Positions 1 to 13,215 are shown, numbered from the stretch's first letter. The stretch is DNA of 64,000 nucleotides from Taenia hydatigena (GCA_036345935.2 JADWOT020000868.1:1-64000), one strand, 5' to 3'. Notes: generated by a model not told the origin, from the letters alone. Numbers and translations: made by a program.

Positions 1-1442
1 CAAAACCTTCCCTCTTTTCCACACTTTGTGTGCGCCTGCAGCCTTGAGGTAGAAGAAGCTGGATGATTAGCAAGTAGCATCCATCTTAGCACTAGATCAA
101 GAAGGCTGCCGTTTACGGTGGCCCTCAACTGGTGGCACTGCTGCCACATTAATCATCGCTAGCAGGTGTGTTGTGGGTGCAATGCTGCGTAGCATTTAGT
201 GACATTCACTTTCAGGACGTGGCTTATTCAACCCTTAATTCGTGGAATCATCGCTATGATTCAAACTTGATCGCGATGTTTGCTTCAACAGACTAAATGC
301 TTCCCTTTATTGTCGTTTGTAGATCGCCTTTACTAAAGGGCGAGTTTCGTTGCGGACCGAAATGAGATGCAGCAGATCTGCTGATAAGCGGATAATGCTT
401 GGCAAAGAGAGTGTGAGTGGCTAATGGTTGTTCAAATTGAGAGATAGCGAGGTGGGTGAATCAGCGTTTGAACTGTGAGAAGTGCCCTTTTGTAGGGCGA
501 TCACAGTGAACTCTCGGTGCCACAAATGAGCCTATCATGTGCCACGTTGGCGAAGAATCTGAGCTAAGTCTGTCGAATTAATCGCATCCAATGCATTCAT
601 TCCCCATCCATCTACTCCATACCCGTCCATCTGTCCACCTGACCATTCATGTCAAAGCAGTTCGCCAGTTTGGAAAAAGTTGGTGAAGCGAGTTGGATTG
701 CAGGGAACTAAATGAAATCCTTCTGCAATTCAGTGGAGGAAGACGGCCCGTTAATCCATCACTATTTAGAACACAGACAGTCTGTTTGGTGTTTTTCGTT
801 TTTAGGAGAGTCATTGAAATTTAATCAAGACAAGTGATTGGCCCCTTCATAAATTCTTGTTTAATTTTTCCTTGGATGAATTTTGACCTATCTAAAGATT
901 CCTCCGATTCTAAGAAAGCAGGGGTGAATGTTATAGGCGAAACTGGTAGAATTCTCTCATAGCTCTAATGTGAAAATAGCTAACTCTGTTAATTTGGATA
1001 ATTTCTTGTCCTAGTTGTCGCCCTCGTCGTCGTCATCGTCTTTGTCGCCTTACGGGCCTGATTCTGTGTCACAGTCAGGACGCTCTTAAAACAGCATTCC
1101 CAGTTGTCGAGATGCATTCAAGCAGATGTAACCGAAAAAGGCAACATTGTGGCAAGAAGTTGTAGAAGTTGGTTGATCTGATTGCTTTCGGGGGCAGTCT
1201 CACTTACGGCCATCCCGCCTAATTCACCAAGCAACTTATTTTAGGATTGTCCGATATTGCTAACGTTGATCCTACGACTTGACGTTGTGCCTGCAGATCT
1301 CTTGCTGTTGTCGAGTCCACATTGTCTACTACTGCATTCGCTGGAGTTCGGTTTGTGGTCCCCACGCATTAGGTTGGAATCGACCATCAGAAGAGGATCT
1401 GTCGTTTAAACACCAGAGAACACGTGTTGTTCCACATGCAAA
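1..1442. other. Outer shoulder of left arm, no gene seen
   Basis: Homologous to about 34,850..36,291 but well diverged. I see no coding region. A short run of CGTCGT-type repeats lies at about 1,018..1,052, with a counterpart around 35,240..35,280. Confidence 0.6.
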
Positions 1443-1690
1443 ATGCCACTGATTTGCAAATTTTGGGTGTCGCCAGAGGAAGATGGTAAGCAGACGTTAC
1501 AATGACTTCTGCATGTCATTTCTTCATTTGACTTTTAGAAAGGAAGAGAAAATCACGAAAAATATCTCACATTTAGTGATAAAACAAGGCAAGAATAGCG
1601 CCATCATCTGCTTGAACAAAGCCACTAACATGTTTGCAAGCAGGTATATAGACGGCAATTAGGCTGGTTTTATCAGAAGAGCTCTTTGAA
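1443..1690 (-). repeat. Dispersed repeat R1, copy d
   Basis: This block is the diverged reverse-complement relative of 3,488..3,815 and pairs with 34,545..34,842 across the palindrome. Shared landmarks are a gatttgcaaattttgggtg block, the string ATGACTTCTGCATGTCATTT and a TCTGCTTACAAACATG-like block. It stops at about 1,695, exactly where repeat R2 begins, so R2 appears to have replaced the rest of it. Confidence 0.75.
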
Positions 1691-1935
1691 TTGTAGTTGA
1701 GTTGAAATACCTAAGAATGCGGATAACATAATCGAAGTTGTGTGTATCTCAAGGAAAGCCAATCACCGTCTTACTTGCTTTACTTGCACAAAGTTGGCAG
1801 AGTAGGTCTCAATACCAGATTAAGTCACATCAGTTAATCAGCTCAAATACATCATCCGTTAGAAGCAACGCCTCAGAGGTGAAGTGGTAAGAACAATTAT
1901 AGACTCACCTGGTACTTTGATCAGTACCAACATTT
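1691..1935 (+). repeat. Dispersed repeat R2, left-arm copy
   Basis: The first part (CTAAGAATGCGGATAACATA onward, through GAAAGCC and ACAAAGTTGGCA) matches 7,995..8,165. The second part (about 1,805..1,935) matches the spacer segment 18,573..18,700 in inverted orientation, including the strings CACTTCACCTCTGAGGC and TAAATGTTGGTACTG. The block is absent from the mirror position in the right arm. No open frame or terminal repeat was recognised. Confidence 0.75.
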
Positions 1936-3487
1936 AGCACCTCATTTGTGATTATGAACTTCCGCAAGTGCATTTGACGAATCCTCACAAATTACGTCGT
2001 GCCATCGCAGCAAAGTGCAGTGGAAAATGAAGTAAATTTTCCAAATTCCTGAAGCTAATTGATTAGGAGGTTGACTAAACAAATTAATTACACAATTCTC
2101 TACTCCTCTTCGGTCGTCAACACTCTCAACAAGCGGTAGATGAGGGCAACGTATTTGTCTGGACTCTGGTCCGTCGATCACGCCTAACACATTGTAACTT
2201 TACGACTCCAAGTTGATGGACAAAAACTGTCTAGATGGAAGAGTGTACTTGTGTAAACACATAATTTAGATAACTGGCATTTCACCCCACTTAAATCTAA
2301 CCGAGCACAACTTGTCAACGCCTGATTCGAAGTGAAGAGGACTCCAGTTAACGCATCATTGTCATCAAGCAAGCCACAGATTTATGCGTACAGGTTCATC
2401 GGCTTCTGTAGTCTCCTTCGGTTTTCTTGGCAGCAACGCATCCATTTCCGAGAGTGTCTTGTAGCGTTGTCTTGGGGCAGCCCACACTGCACTAGTCCTT
2501 ATTGCATTGAGCATCCGCCGTGGATTCCCCATTAGACGGCGAATCATATTTGATGGTTTGTGAAGACCATTCAGTAGCCTATGCGCGAAATTGACTGTAA
2601 ATGATAAGAATATTTCCTCTCTTTGCTGTTCACCCTATCCACCAGCGAGTATTCGAGTCGTGAGTTGAGGCGGCTGGGATAAAGGCATTTTCGGATCGAA
2701 GGCTACAGGAGTTTTCCGTCCACTGCTCCTAATACCATGTCACGGACCACAAATAACTGCACCAACTTCCTTTTTTACTTATTTTCTGGTGACTTTATGT
2801 CCACTGACCCAACAATTTCGTGATTTCTATCAGTGGAAGGCAAGAACATGCGTCGGAACTTTTCCGGACGGTAGCGAGATGACTTGACCACGCTGTCCAT
2901 GAAGAAACTAGGTGCTGCCGGGGGTGTGAAGAAGCAGAAGAGCATCTAGTTTTGTGTTTTCGAAAACGAGTTTAAAATGTCCTGTCGTATGCTCATCACT
3001 TTCTCCTCGGGAAACAGTCATCCAGGTGGTGTGGCACCTCCAACGAGTAACAACGTTATTTTAATCAAATCGCCCTTTAATTCACCAGTAAAATGACCTT
3101 ATGATTAATGACTGTTTAGATTAGTAGGAACTCGTGTTAGGCGTCACAGGCAAAAGCGATACGCTTGGCCACCACTCAGACACCCAGCAGCCACAAGCCT
3201 AGAGGGCTACATTTTCGGATTTACTTAGCCCACGTCTGGACTACCACGCAAGTGTAACTGCGTAGAGTCTGTTGCAGATTCTCCAACGCCGCACCGCGTC
3301 ACCGACTACAGGCAACTCAGCGCATGTTAGGAGCCGATAATTACCTCTCACCTACTGGAATTGAAACGAATTGCCCAAATGGGAACTCGTTAACAGTAAG
3401 AACCCTTAGCATTGCCAATGAATAACGCACTCAATCAGTTGTACTACGATGGTCTGTGAGTACAGTTTTTATGGAGGCTTTTCATCG

Positions 3488-3815
3488 ATCACCACATTTC
3501 TGATACCATCGAGCATGGTGGGGGAGGTTACCTGGAGACTTGGAAGTCAAAAAGCCCTAATGGTAAAATCTTCCTCATCATCGTCCATTCATCTGCTTAC
3601 AAACATGATGAAGGCTTTGTTTAAGCAAACGATGACGCTGTCCTCAATTTGCTTTATCATTTGAAGCCCAATTACCAAATAACTGCATGGTTTGTTGGAA
3701 TTCGTTTGTGAGCCTCTCCTACCTTCTAGAAGTCAAATAGAAAAATGACATGTAGAAGTCATTATGCCATTTACTCACCATCCTCATCAAGCATCACCCA
3801 AGCTCTGCAAATCAT
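3488..3815 (+). repeat. Dispersed repeat R1, copy a
   Basis: Related to 34,545..34,842 in the same orientation and to 1,443..1,690 in opposite orientation, besides its exact mirror copy in the right arm. Conserved landmarks include ATCTGCTTACAAACATG and AAATGACATGTAGAAGTCAT. Two R1 copies in opposite orientation per arm show the repeat predates the palindrome. A 71-codon frame inside (3,449..3,664) has no recognisable product. Confidence 0.8.
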
Positions 3816-4592
3816 TCACACTTTGCAATTTATTATAGAGGTCAGTTTGTTAGCAACACTTACATCAAGATTGGCTGGAACTAGCGACCATGAACTGATG
3901 GTGAACTGATGTCGCTAAAGTGTTTGAAAACCGACTGTTCTACTGATATGATTTTAGTAACATGGTTCTAAAAATACAGGAATTGTGAACAATTTAAGTA
4001 TGAAATTAGGCGCTATTGAAAATCTGACGGTTGCATTACACCTACAGATCAACAAAGTAAAAATAGATCTGCTTAGAATTTGACAGATCTGCATGACAAG
4101 AAATGGGAAGACATGCTCAAATCGGCCGAAAGCGTGGGGGGAGGGATACGCATGCGTAGTTAACGCGTCCACTCCACATTGACACATTAACTATTGGTGT
4201 TACATGTATGTGACGCCCAATTCCTTATCCTATGCGTGATTGGTATCAGATAACGGGAGTCGATAGCATTAATTCATCTTTCAGCACAAGAGTGGAAGGT
4301 TTGGGCTGTACCTGACACAAGGTTAAACGCGTGAAGAAGTGTAAGAATTCTCGTTAGAAGCCTGATTGTGCAGACGTCGGCATTGCCCGATATTGCTAAG
4401 GCATAATTTTACATGGCAATGATGGTATTGGATTGCACGTGAGGAAAGGGGCGTTATACCTGAGTTTTATGCAGATCTTAGACTCGTCATGGGAGACATA
4501 ACAACACCCGTCTGCTAGAGGGAACCCGAGCAAAGATACAAGCTCCGGGGCAAACCAGCAAAGGAGAGCAAGGCAACACGAGGACATGGGAC

Positions 4593-4677
4593 TCCGGCGA
4601 GGCGGATTTGAACCACCGACCTATGGACCGCTGCTGGCATCTACAGTCCACCGCTCTACCAACTGAATTATCGCCGG
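4593..4677 (-). tRNA. tRNA-Tyr (GTA) with 12-nt intron, possibly decayed
   Basis: Reading the minus strand, the acceptor halves CCGGCGA and TCGCCGG pair perfectly, with C1:G72 and discriminator A73 as expected for eukaryotic tRNA-Tyr. The anticodon stem GTGGA/TCCAT encloses CTGTAG, giving anticodon GTA. About 12 extra nt (ATGCCAGCAGCG) sit after position 37, the usual tRNA intron site. The T arm is GGTGG TTCAAAT CCGCC. Oddities: the D stem reads ATTC against GAGC (an A-C mismatch and a G-U), so the internal A box is weakened, and no run of four T follows closely. It may be a pseudogene. The tRNA fold itself is clear. Confidence 0.85.
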
Positions 4678-7590
4678 GAGTCGCCCGCACCATTTTGTTT
4701 ATAATAACAACAACATTAACTGCAGTTTGCTACCCTGTACCTGCTCTTCTCGACTTCGTGACTTCCTTACTTCGCACTGCTGGTTGCGGCGATTTGTGTC
4801 TTAAACGAAGTCATTCATTCACCTACGCGAAAAGTCTGCTTCGGGCACCCTTAGCAATGGCAACGTCTACATTTCTAGATGCAAACAACACAACTGTCAA
4901 TGCTACTCAACTTATATGGACTTGTGGGGTGGATGGTCTCGGCGAACCCGATTAAAAGTGCATTCTAAGGCAAGAGTCGATTGACAAATTGACCGACTTT
5001 GCTCTGATTTAATAAAATTGCCTTTGAGGAAAGTCTGTGAATGATTGTACACGACATGGGTGGGTGATGCATGCACTTCGTGATCTCATTGCTAGGTTGT
5101 GTTAAAGGACATTTTTGCCCTTGTAGTTGCTCATTTATAAGAACCAACGTGACGCACTACGATGCAAAATTTCTACATGACATAGCATTAGAAACGCGTA
5201 TAAGGGTTGATTTCCCTGTAGTCGTGGCATGCATACTCGAAATGAGGATTTATTCCAACTTAAATGCCAAACTAACTAGATAAGTGTCCCATGCGGTTGC
5301 CATTCTGTCAAACAAAAGTTGGCTGAAGAACTAGCGTACACCAGTGTTGAATGATTATAGGAGGAAATGAAATATTTGGGAATGCTTCCTTCCCAGCTTA
5401 GTCTAAGCATGCATGCTCACGACCACGAATGATGCGCTGTGGTACTTCTACGTCCTTGTGGGCAGTCAGAGTGCTTTGTAATCGACCAAGCTCCGATTAG
5501 CATGGCTGAAGAACAGACTCAACTACTTTTACAAAGCAAATCCTCAATGCCATTGCATGAGGTGAACATCTGTAAGGTGGATTAGTTGCCAGTCATTGAT
5601 GCCCAGCATGCGTCGCATGAGTCCTCCTTAGAAATGATGTACTGCTCAAATTCATGGCTGAATTCATTAACTGATGGCTGCTGTTCGGGTTTCATTCCGA
5701 CGGGAGCTCATAATGCTGTAGACTGTAGCATCACACTCAAAACCCTCATTCTGTGGAGAAGGAAGACGACCACCTCTAGGAAGAAAGTCCTGCAAACGGT
5801 CAAGTTTGTAATCTGAAATGAATTGGGATGGAACAACTGTCACAAGTAGGCAAGCTGTGCAGACATCACTTGCTTAGTGATGAGGCCACCATTTGATGCT
5901 AAAAAGGAAAGAGGCACACCATGATTGCAGACGTCACTTGTAAACGATTTCGACCCACATTGGCTGAGAGGTGGCTTCTATGAAGATTGAAGCTGCTGCA
6001 ATGTCAACAGTAGCGTGTCGACATAATCGCAAAGGTGTTTAATAGACTGGGTGCTCACCTTCCCTCGTTTGGCCATTTTTCGCTTGGATGAGTAAGCGAA
6101 TGCGGGTGGGTGTCATTCCCCATCACTGGGGACGAAGGTAATGAGGTGGAATAATGAGGATTATGCACGCTGGGGGTAGAACTGGTGCTGTTGCGAGTAG
6201 GCAGAGACACAGGCACACGCGTAACTGAACTTACTTAAGCTGTCAGATTGACCACTGCATCATTCTGAAGCGGTTTTGTCGCGTTGGCACGCCTGTTATA
6301 TGTGTGCCTGACTGAGTTTCTTTCTCAATATTCAAAAGGAAGCATTCGACGAACGCGCTTCTTGCCACAGAATCGTCGCCGTGTGCCTTCGAAGGGGAAG
6401 GGTATTCTCTAGACCAGCACAATCTTCATCAATCTTCCTCGATAATTCAATCACCAACAAAATTTTTTGCTGCCTGCTCTCGCTCTGCTTGTTTTGAGGG
6501 ATGCAAGGCAAAACTGCCTGCCTGCCAGTGGATTGTGTGAGGGAAGTGATGTAACGAAGGACCAGAACCCGAAGTCCTTAGTTTATATAAGTCAGTTTTA
6601 TGCAATTAGAAGCCAGTGCCCTCCTTTGTCCGTTCTTCACATTTCCTTTTCTCCTTACCCTATGGTATGATCTCATGAATTAAAAAGAGTTTTGTTGCAT
6701 CGTGCGCTTCTTTCCACTTCTCCTGGAATTGCGAGATGATGAATAAGCGAAGAGCCTACAATCGCTGAGGTCTTGAAGGACAGTCAGGGCGTGAATAAGG
6801 CTTCATGACCTCACTCTTCTCGTTGCATGAGAACGAAGGCTAAGGAGGAGGGACAAGCGCTAAACCTATTGTAAATCCTCGTGAAAGCGTTGACACATTA
6901 ATGCCATTGCATCCAGTGATTGCACACAAAGGAGCAGTCCTTACAACAGATTTGGTCGTGGCCGTCCAAAGTGGCTTAATCAGGGTATGTCATCATGGCG
7001 CATGACTTCCATCGCATTGGATGACCACCCGGCCACAAAGCGGGAGATACCAGAACAATAGCATTGTTTTGGGCTGGATCAAACACGTAGTCCCTCTCTG
7101 CTATGTAATGCTCGTCATGTTGCTGGCAGTGGAAGGTGAGCAAAACTGTTCGAATGTATTAGTCTGATGGATAACTAAGGGCAATGCACACTGATGGTGA
7201 CCAATGGTGGTAGATGGTGGGAAGCGTAACCAGGTGACGAAGTAACAGTGCTGTTGCAAAAATGTATTGCTTTTACATTTGGAGGCTTAGAACCAATGAA
7301 GGAGGTCAACTTATATCCTTAGAGCTGCTCGTAAAGCAGTCAGTGCCGATAAGAAATTGTCTGTGTTTGCTGGATGCGAGGGATGGAATGAATAAATAGC
7401 TGAAGTGGTACGCCCAACAACTTACCGGCAGGTGGTCCAAATCAACTCCAAATACCTTTAAAAGGCTGTGCTGTGCATAGATAAGCGCTTGTCAGTGTGC
7501 GCTAATGCTGAAGATGGAGTTGAACCCGCTAAGCCTAAGTTGACTGCATTATAGCCGTTTAGCCCACGTAAATAAAAAAAAGGTGGGCAA
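4678..7590. other. Left-arm non-coding stretch
   Basis: About 2.9 kb with only short frames of fewer than 80 codons, apart from the 115-codon frame at 4,608..4,955 that runs antisense through the tRNA. No splice-linked gene model, transposon ends or family repeats were recognised. The right-arm counterpart (28,793..31,705) is nearly identical. Confidence 0.5.
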
Positions 7591-7593
7591 GGC

Positions 7594-7715
7594 AATTCTC
7601 TTCCCGGCAATGGCACTGTCACTGAATTGTAAAAATTGCGATGTGGCTGGCTTAACGCCCTAGAAAGCTGGAGCTGGATAGTCGAGTCAGTGCCTAGGTG
7701 CACGAAGCGTTCGGC
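7594..7715 (+). pseudogene. Decayed F-box family remnant (left arm)
   Basis: Around 7,600..7,650 one frame reads LFPAMALSLNCKNCDVAGL, resembling the family pattern LPxELALxIC..CDLVN. After a frameshift, another frame reads NALESWSWI, matching the family block NSIPSWCW that ends the F-box. A stop codon sits between them. No promoter, start or C-terminal core could be found nearby, so this is a fragment. The resemblance is short and could be partly chance; a profile search with the F-box model would decide. Confidence 0.4.
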
Positions 7716-7994
7716 AAAGCACGTTGTGCGTCATGGAATTGTCGTCATCAGCCTTCGAGGGAGGAGCGTACTCTTTTTCAACACAACTCTCATCACTCGA
7801 CTCTGTTCATTGCATCATCACCAATAAAGAGCGCTCACTACCCGTTCTCACTCTACTCGCTCTAAGGAATAATTGCAATCGGAGCTATTCATATACGAAA
7901 AAGGATGTGGAGACGCTCAAGTGATCAGTGAGTTACAATCTATTGTGGATGGGATGGCATTGCACGGATACCTCTGATTAATAAATGAAAGCCA

Positions 7995-8165
7995 CAATTC
8001 TTGTTGACTTAGTTTAACTAAGAATGTGGATAGCATAATCACAGCTGTTTGTATTTCAATGAAAGCCAAGATGCAGCAGACTGTAGGTCCGCAATCGCCG
8101 TCCAAGCTATTTTAATCCACATCCTCGACATTCAGGAATGTTACACAAAGTTGGCACCGTTCCTC
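7995..8165 (+). repeat. Dispersed repeat R2-like segment (left arm)
   Basis: Shares CTAAGAATGxGGATAxCATAATC, GAAAGCCAA and ACACAAAGTTGGCA blocks with 1,691..1,800. About 60 extra bases lie between the last two blocks here. It is mirrored at 28,218..28,388. Confidence 0.6.
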
Positions 8166-8533
8166 TGTTTTAACGGCAAAGCTCCTCCCACTCCTCTTTC
8201 GTGCTTCCTCAGGAAGCACTGTCCACCTAATTAATTTATAACAATGTGGTGCAGAAATTTCTGCATGCAGACGGTCAGAACCGTTCTTAGTTGCTGCTTT
8301 TGTGCGACTACTTGATTCCATTCTCCTGTTCGTCGCGCTTTACCAAAGAGTTGCTGGTAACTTGTCAACGAAACAAGCTTTGGCCTTCGTTGCTGATTTC
8401 GAAAAACTGTTCTTAGCTGTTCTTTCTCAATCTCCAACACGCACATATATTGCGAATGTCTGCTTTGGGGTCGAGGAGTGTTACTTGCAAAAGTGGGGTT
8501 AGTAAACGTGAGTTAGTACATTAGGCAGCATTC

Positions 8534-8677
8534 CAAAGTGCTTGACACTACAGAAATTGACAATGTTTAATTCCTTTGGGCATTCTATGAGTAATTTTAG
8601 GCAACGAAACATTCAGTCATTTGGACTACATAGAAATCTTGCAGGAATGTTAGACTTAATAGTAGCAACTTCAATGG
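8534..8677 (+). repeat. Dispersed repeat R3, left-arm copy 1
   Basis: About 90 percent similar by eye to 19,808..19,951 and to the reverse complement of 16,432..16,575. Landmarks are AGTGCTTGACA, AATTTTAGGCAA and GGAATGTTAGACTTAATAG. Two opposite copies about 8 kb apart lie in each arm. Confidence 0.85.
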
Positions 8678-9685
8678 CTATTTTGTAATTCTGAATGAAA
8701 TTTTAATTAATATCAGCTTTTGTTTAAAAGTCATCATGCCTAGTCACACTTTTACTTCACTTGGTATAAATGTTTGCATCGCTTTGTGCTACTAGTGGAT
8801 AAAAGCTGTAGCATAGTAGCTACCTCCTCTCGTACTGCGCCGTCGACGCAGATGGCATAGCTTCCCTTCCTCCTCCCCCTTCATCTCTTTGCCCATCTGT
8901 GGCACCTCACTTGCAACTCCTTCTTTGCAGCCCTACCCACCGGTGCCACAGAAGTCATAGCAGCCTTTTCTTATTAAAATGCTCAGCATCACCTTCTCCA
9001 TACCTATTTACTTGCAACCTTTTCCCACCATCGCATGCAAAGTTTGCGTCGCCAATGGCGTAGGCGTCCGTCATCTACAGCTACCACAGTTGGACGCAGT
9101 AGTAGCCTGTACCATTATTCAGCTGTGCGCCGGTGGCACCTTTGCATCAGCTGGTCACCACTTTCCTCCAAGTAATGCAACCTTTCCTTGTATCTTACTT
9201 CCCACTTTCATTGCAACTCAACAGGTCGTGTCTGCTTAAATTAAGACAGTAAAGTAGAGAAAGAGCTTTCTGCTGTTAGCGCATGTGCGACCGACCCATT
9301 CATCGCTTAAACCTTCCAGTCTCAGTTTCATGAGCAAAAATTATTTGAACTTGGATCACATTAATTCACATTTGCCTGTCTTCTAACATTTAACTAGATT
9401 TAGCTATGCGGATTTAATTGTAATGATTACATGTGGCTGATGTGTAGCTTTCACTTGTGTGTGGGCGTCAATCAACAGTTTTACCAAAGCATGCCTTTAT
9501 TTGCATCATGGATAGCGTAAAAGCGGTTTTATTGCCATTTCAAGGAAGAGCGATAGCTTTGTTCAAGCATTCATTTCTGTTGATTTGTGCACGTTTATCT
9601 TAATTTTAAAAGGCAAGGACATTTCCCTCCAAAATTATTATTTTGACCTGTATCATACAATGACACAATGCTTAAGATAAGTGCG

Positions 9686-9707
9686 AAGCACCATATTAAT
9701 GGTGCTT
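9686..9707. repeat. 9-bp-stem hairpin AAGCACCAT/ATGGTGCTT
   Basis: Perfect inverted repeat with the 4-nt loop ATTA. It is mirrored at 26,676..26,697. It lies 85 bp from a second hairpin. Confidence 0.8.
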
Positions 9708-9791
9708 ACTGAGTCCATGCAGACCCTCACATCTCGTTGCAGTTATCAAGGTTACCCAGTAGCATGGGTAAATCAACAGAGGCAGTAAGGA

Positions 9792-9813
9792 GCTAGCTAG
9801 CTTGCTAGCTAGC
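9792..9813. repeat. GCTAGCTAGC hairpin with 2-nt loop
   Basis: GCTAGCTAGC, TT, GCTAGCTAGC: both a perfect inverted and a perfect direct repeat. It is mirrored at 26,570..26,591. No function is evident. Confidence 0.85.
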
Positions 9814-12800
9814 CTTGAAGCGTTTGTCAGGGTGCCAAGGACGCAAATGTGTTACATGACAACCGTTGCAACGGAATCATCTTTGTCATCGGATCGTATA
9901 CTTCACCATGCATAGTGACTAGTTTAACATCAGCTTCTCACGTATACCGAAAAGTCCTTTTCACGCACTTGCATCACTTAGTAAGAAGTGCTTCAGTAAC
10001 GTGCCTTTGAACGCAGCTTACTTCGTCATTTGATGACTGATGACAGATGAGTTTACTGATAACAGCTCACCCTCCTCCACAAGCACTGAGTAGTCACACT
10101 TAGTGATCATACATGGCCGTGGTGATGTAGTTGCCCTTTTTAACTCACATTCCCATCTCCCCATTCATCTATGCCAAAACTCACCACAGCTTAATTGAAT
10201 AGCATAGGATAACATTCAAACACATTAATAAAATGAAATGGCTACTTTCTACCTGACAATATGCGCATTTTGTGGCCTGTGCGCCGCAGTCTAGCTGAGC
10301 AAAAAATATTTAGGAACCGACTGGTATCAAGAGGAAAATTGCTGCTGTAAGCGCTATCTCAGTGTAGATGAATACTCGCAGTCTTTCCTTTCAACCTCTT
10401 ATCAAATCAGTGCATTATGAACATGCAGTTTCGTGCCAGCAAGATAGAGATGTAGAGAGGCAGTAAAAGACTTTACATCCTCGCATGATTGTAAGGTCGT
10501 GGCTAGTGAGGTTATCCACAAGTTGTTAAATCCAGCTCCCAACATCGCAAGTCGTCCTGTCTCATTTCACACTGTTGGCAATGCTCAACCCTTCCTGGCG
10601 CCTTGAACAGCCCTAATTGCAAGGTGCTTAAGCCTGCATTACTAAGGAAAGCATTGCGAAGGCGAAAAAATAGAGGTGGCATGGAAGCGCACCAATGAAA
10701 TGTTGCCATAAACAGTGGCTTATCAATAATACGTGATTTGACACTTTGGTTTGCAAAAAATGTTTTGCATTCAAAGCACATTGTGGCTCAATAACACAAA
10801 ACGGGCCTCTCATGCGGGTCAAGTGAGTGCATTAAATGCTAGAAGTAGCAGCAAATTAAGCACGAGTTAGACCTAGATGCTTGGAAGAGCAGCCCATATA
10901 CCGCCTAAAGGCACGAGCATCCCGGCGTTACGTAAGATGAAGGTGTTGAACAATGCAGGAAGAGTCTCTTCAACTAATCTCTACCAGAGTTGAACATTAA
11001 GAATGCTGCCCCGCAAATTGCTAGATTAACTTCATGAAGGCGTTCAATGTGATAAAACGGGTCGCAAGTGACTCCGATGTGACTGCGTCTAATATCAGTA
11101 CGGCAGTAGGAGGAGCAGTATCTTGCTTCCCCACAAATTCATCTTAAGGCAATCAGCGAGCCATGATGCCTCATTTGAAATTGGCCAATACAATTTCGCG
11201 CCTCGGACGTGATTACATGACTCATCTCTTCGGGGGTGGGTGTCACCGATCTCATGTGGTCGCCGGCGTAACCTGTCATTTGTTTGGTACTGACATCATC
11301 ACAGATGTTCAGAACTAATTAATCAAATGCATGATTCCACTAAGAATCTAAGTATATTTAAATGGAGTTAATTAGGTAAGGATATTTGCCTTTCTCATCA
11401 TTCTGACCACAATTTCTACTAGAGCAAGCTAAAAGTCACTTGTGGTCAGCACATTCCAAATCCATGCGGTGTGACCTACCACACAGAACCAAGCAGCACA
11501 GAATGACAACTTCATCGGAATTCTCCTCCTTCTAGAGACGTTCCAGCTTATAGAGCTGCTCCCGAAATCTAACAGCGCGTGCCAGATAAGAAAAAGGGAG
11601 CAGCAGTGCAGCATGCATTGAAGAAACAGGGCTGCGAGCAGAGCAAAGTTTAGTTATAGTAGGGACAATTGATACGCTGAGTTGTAAAGCAAAGAAGTTG
11701 AGAAGTCGAAAAATGGGGGAGCTCTCCGTGAGTGAATAGAGATCCGCTAAAAGCATTGGTGATTTTAAGTAGCTACGTGACATTGAAGTGCATATTTAGT
11801 CGAGTTAATTTGAGACAGTCCTCAAGTCGTGGGCATCACAGTAATCTTGGCATTCAGCTGTTGACAAAGACAAAGTTGACAGCACAAGTTTCCCAACTAA
11901 TCACAGCTAACCGCAATGTGGAGCCTAAGCTGATGATACGTTTGCTCTTGTAATGTTTTCGCTTAAAACAGCCAACCAGCACATTTGAGACTCTCAGCCA
12001 ACCAGATAACACTAAGCTGCAAAGGGCTCATAAGGTAGCACGCTGTAAAATGGTAGTGATTTGAAAGCTAGTAGTAACTCAGACATCTGACCTCACAATA
12101 CCATGTCATCATTTACGTGAATAAGAGGTTCATCACTCAGCCTCAGACAAACTGACTCTTCTCAGTTACAGAATAGCCTCATCGAAGACATAATGAAGAG
12201 CATGTCATGTATTAGCAAACTTGCCTCCGCAGTCTTCAGAACGGGCGCAGTTGTAGCAAACTACTCGCATTGTAGGTGGTGTGCAGCGTACGTGGATCTC
12301 TTCATTCATTTGATCCTGTTAAGCACCGTGGCGGGTGACAGTTTTGGTGCACGCATGAACAGTGGAGATGGGTAGAGGTAACCACACATGCACATTCCGA
12401 TTTTATTCGCGTATGCACCATTTGAATCGCACATACTTTTAGCATTGTGTATAGTTTTCTAAAAATTATCTCAACTTTGGTTTTGGTTGGATTTACCACT
12501 CCTTTCTGCATCAAATGCACTTACTCCATCCGCATGAGCACATCCTTCTGTGCCATCAAGGCACAAAACATATATATTAAAATTCCTGCAGTTGAGCACA
12601 TCTTCTGACTCTCAGACCTCCTACATACAACAAAATCATGCAAAAGACACTTTTGGACTATCACCGGGTTCCCGCTTCATTAGAGGTGAGTGTACAGTGG
12701 ACCAACACTTTTAAGATTTTAAAATTCGTGAATAAATCAGTGCTAGTCTACGTTAGTTTAATTTCATCACTCGTTATGAGGAGTTTTACTGCCGATGCTG

Positions 12801-13208
12801 ATAATGACAGGTCGTGATAAAGTCGACACCTGAAGATTATTTCGCAGATAAAGGCATTGTTGTTTCACGGCCCAATATCCACATTAGCCTAAATACACCA
12901 TGGCACGTGCGTGGGCAATACCAACTGCAAATACGCAAGGACTGCCTAGGGAATGGCCTTCTGTCTTATCAAGTTACTGGCTCGTAGCAGTGAAATAGGC
13001 AGTGGTATTGATGCCATAGTTGCTGCAAGGCACTACTCTGCGCACAGGATTATATGTTTCCACGTTATTGGATTGCAGCCCCTATAGTCGGATAGAGGGG
13101 GCCAGATAGGTGATGCTGATGCGTGAATTTCAGACCAGGCGATACGGCGAGAACCAATGACCTGTCATCTCAGTGAGGTCACTCGGACACCCCCTCCAAG
13201 GCACAATG

Positions 13209-13215
13209 TATTTAA
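13209..13215 (+). promoter_or_regulatory. TATA box (TATTTAA) of left-arm F-box gene
   Basis: TATTTAA followed by GCCTCGGCGCATC, 50 bp before the ATG at 13,265. Upstream it shares GTGAGGTCA and a CCCCCTCC tract with the promoters at 46.2, 47.96, 52.16 and 57.13 kb, which supports a conserved family promoter. Confidence 0.7.

Larger units (their letters stand above)
8690..11500. other. Left-arm non-coding stretch with two tight hairpins
   Basis: No recognisable gene. Frames such as 8,979..9,239 (86 codons) and 10,512..10,781 on the minus strand (89 codons) are unassigned and lack splice or promoter support. Two hairpins lie at 9,686..9,707 and 9,792..9,813. The counterpart in the right arm is 24,883..27,693. 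Confidence 0.5.

Noticed and set aside
4608..4955. 115-codon frame across the tRNA (and its mirror 31,428..31,775)
   Set aside because: It is largely antisense to a structured tRNA gene and its flank, has no recognisable domain, and is sufficiently explained by chance.
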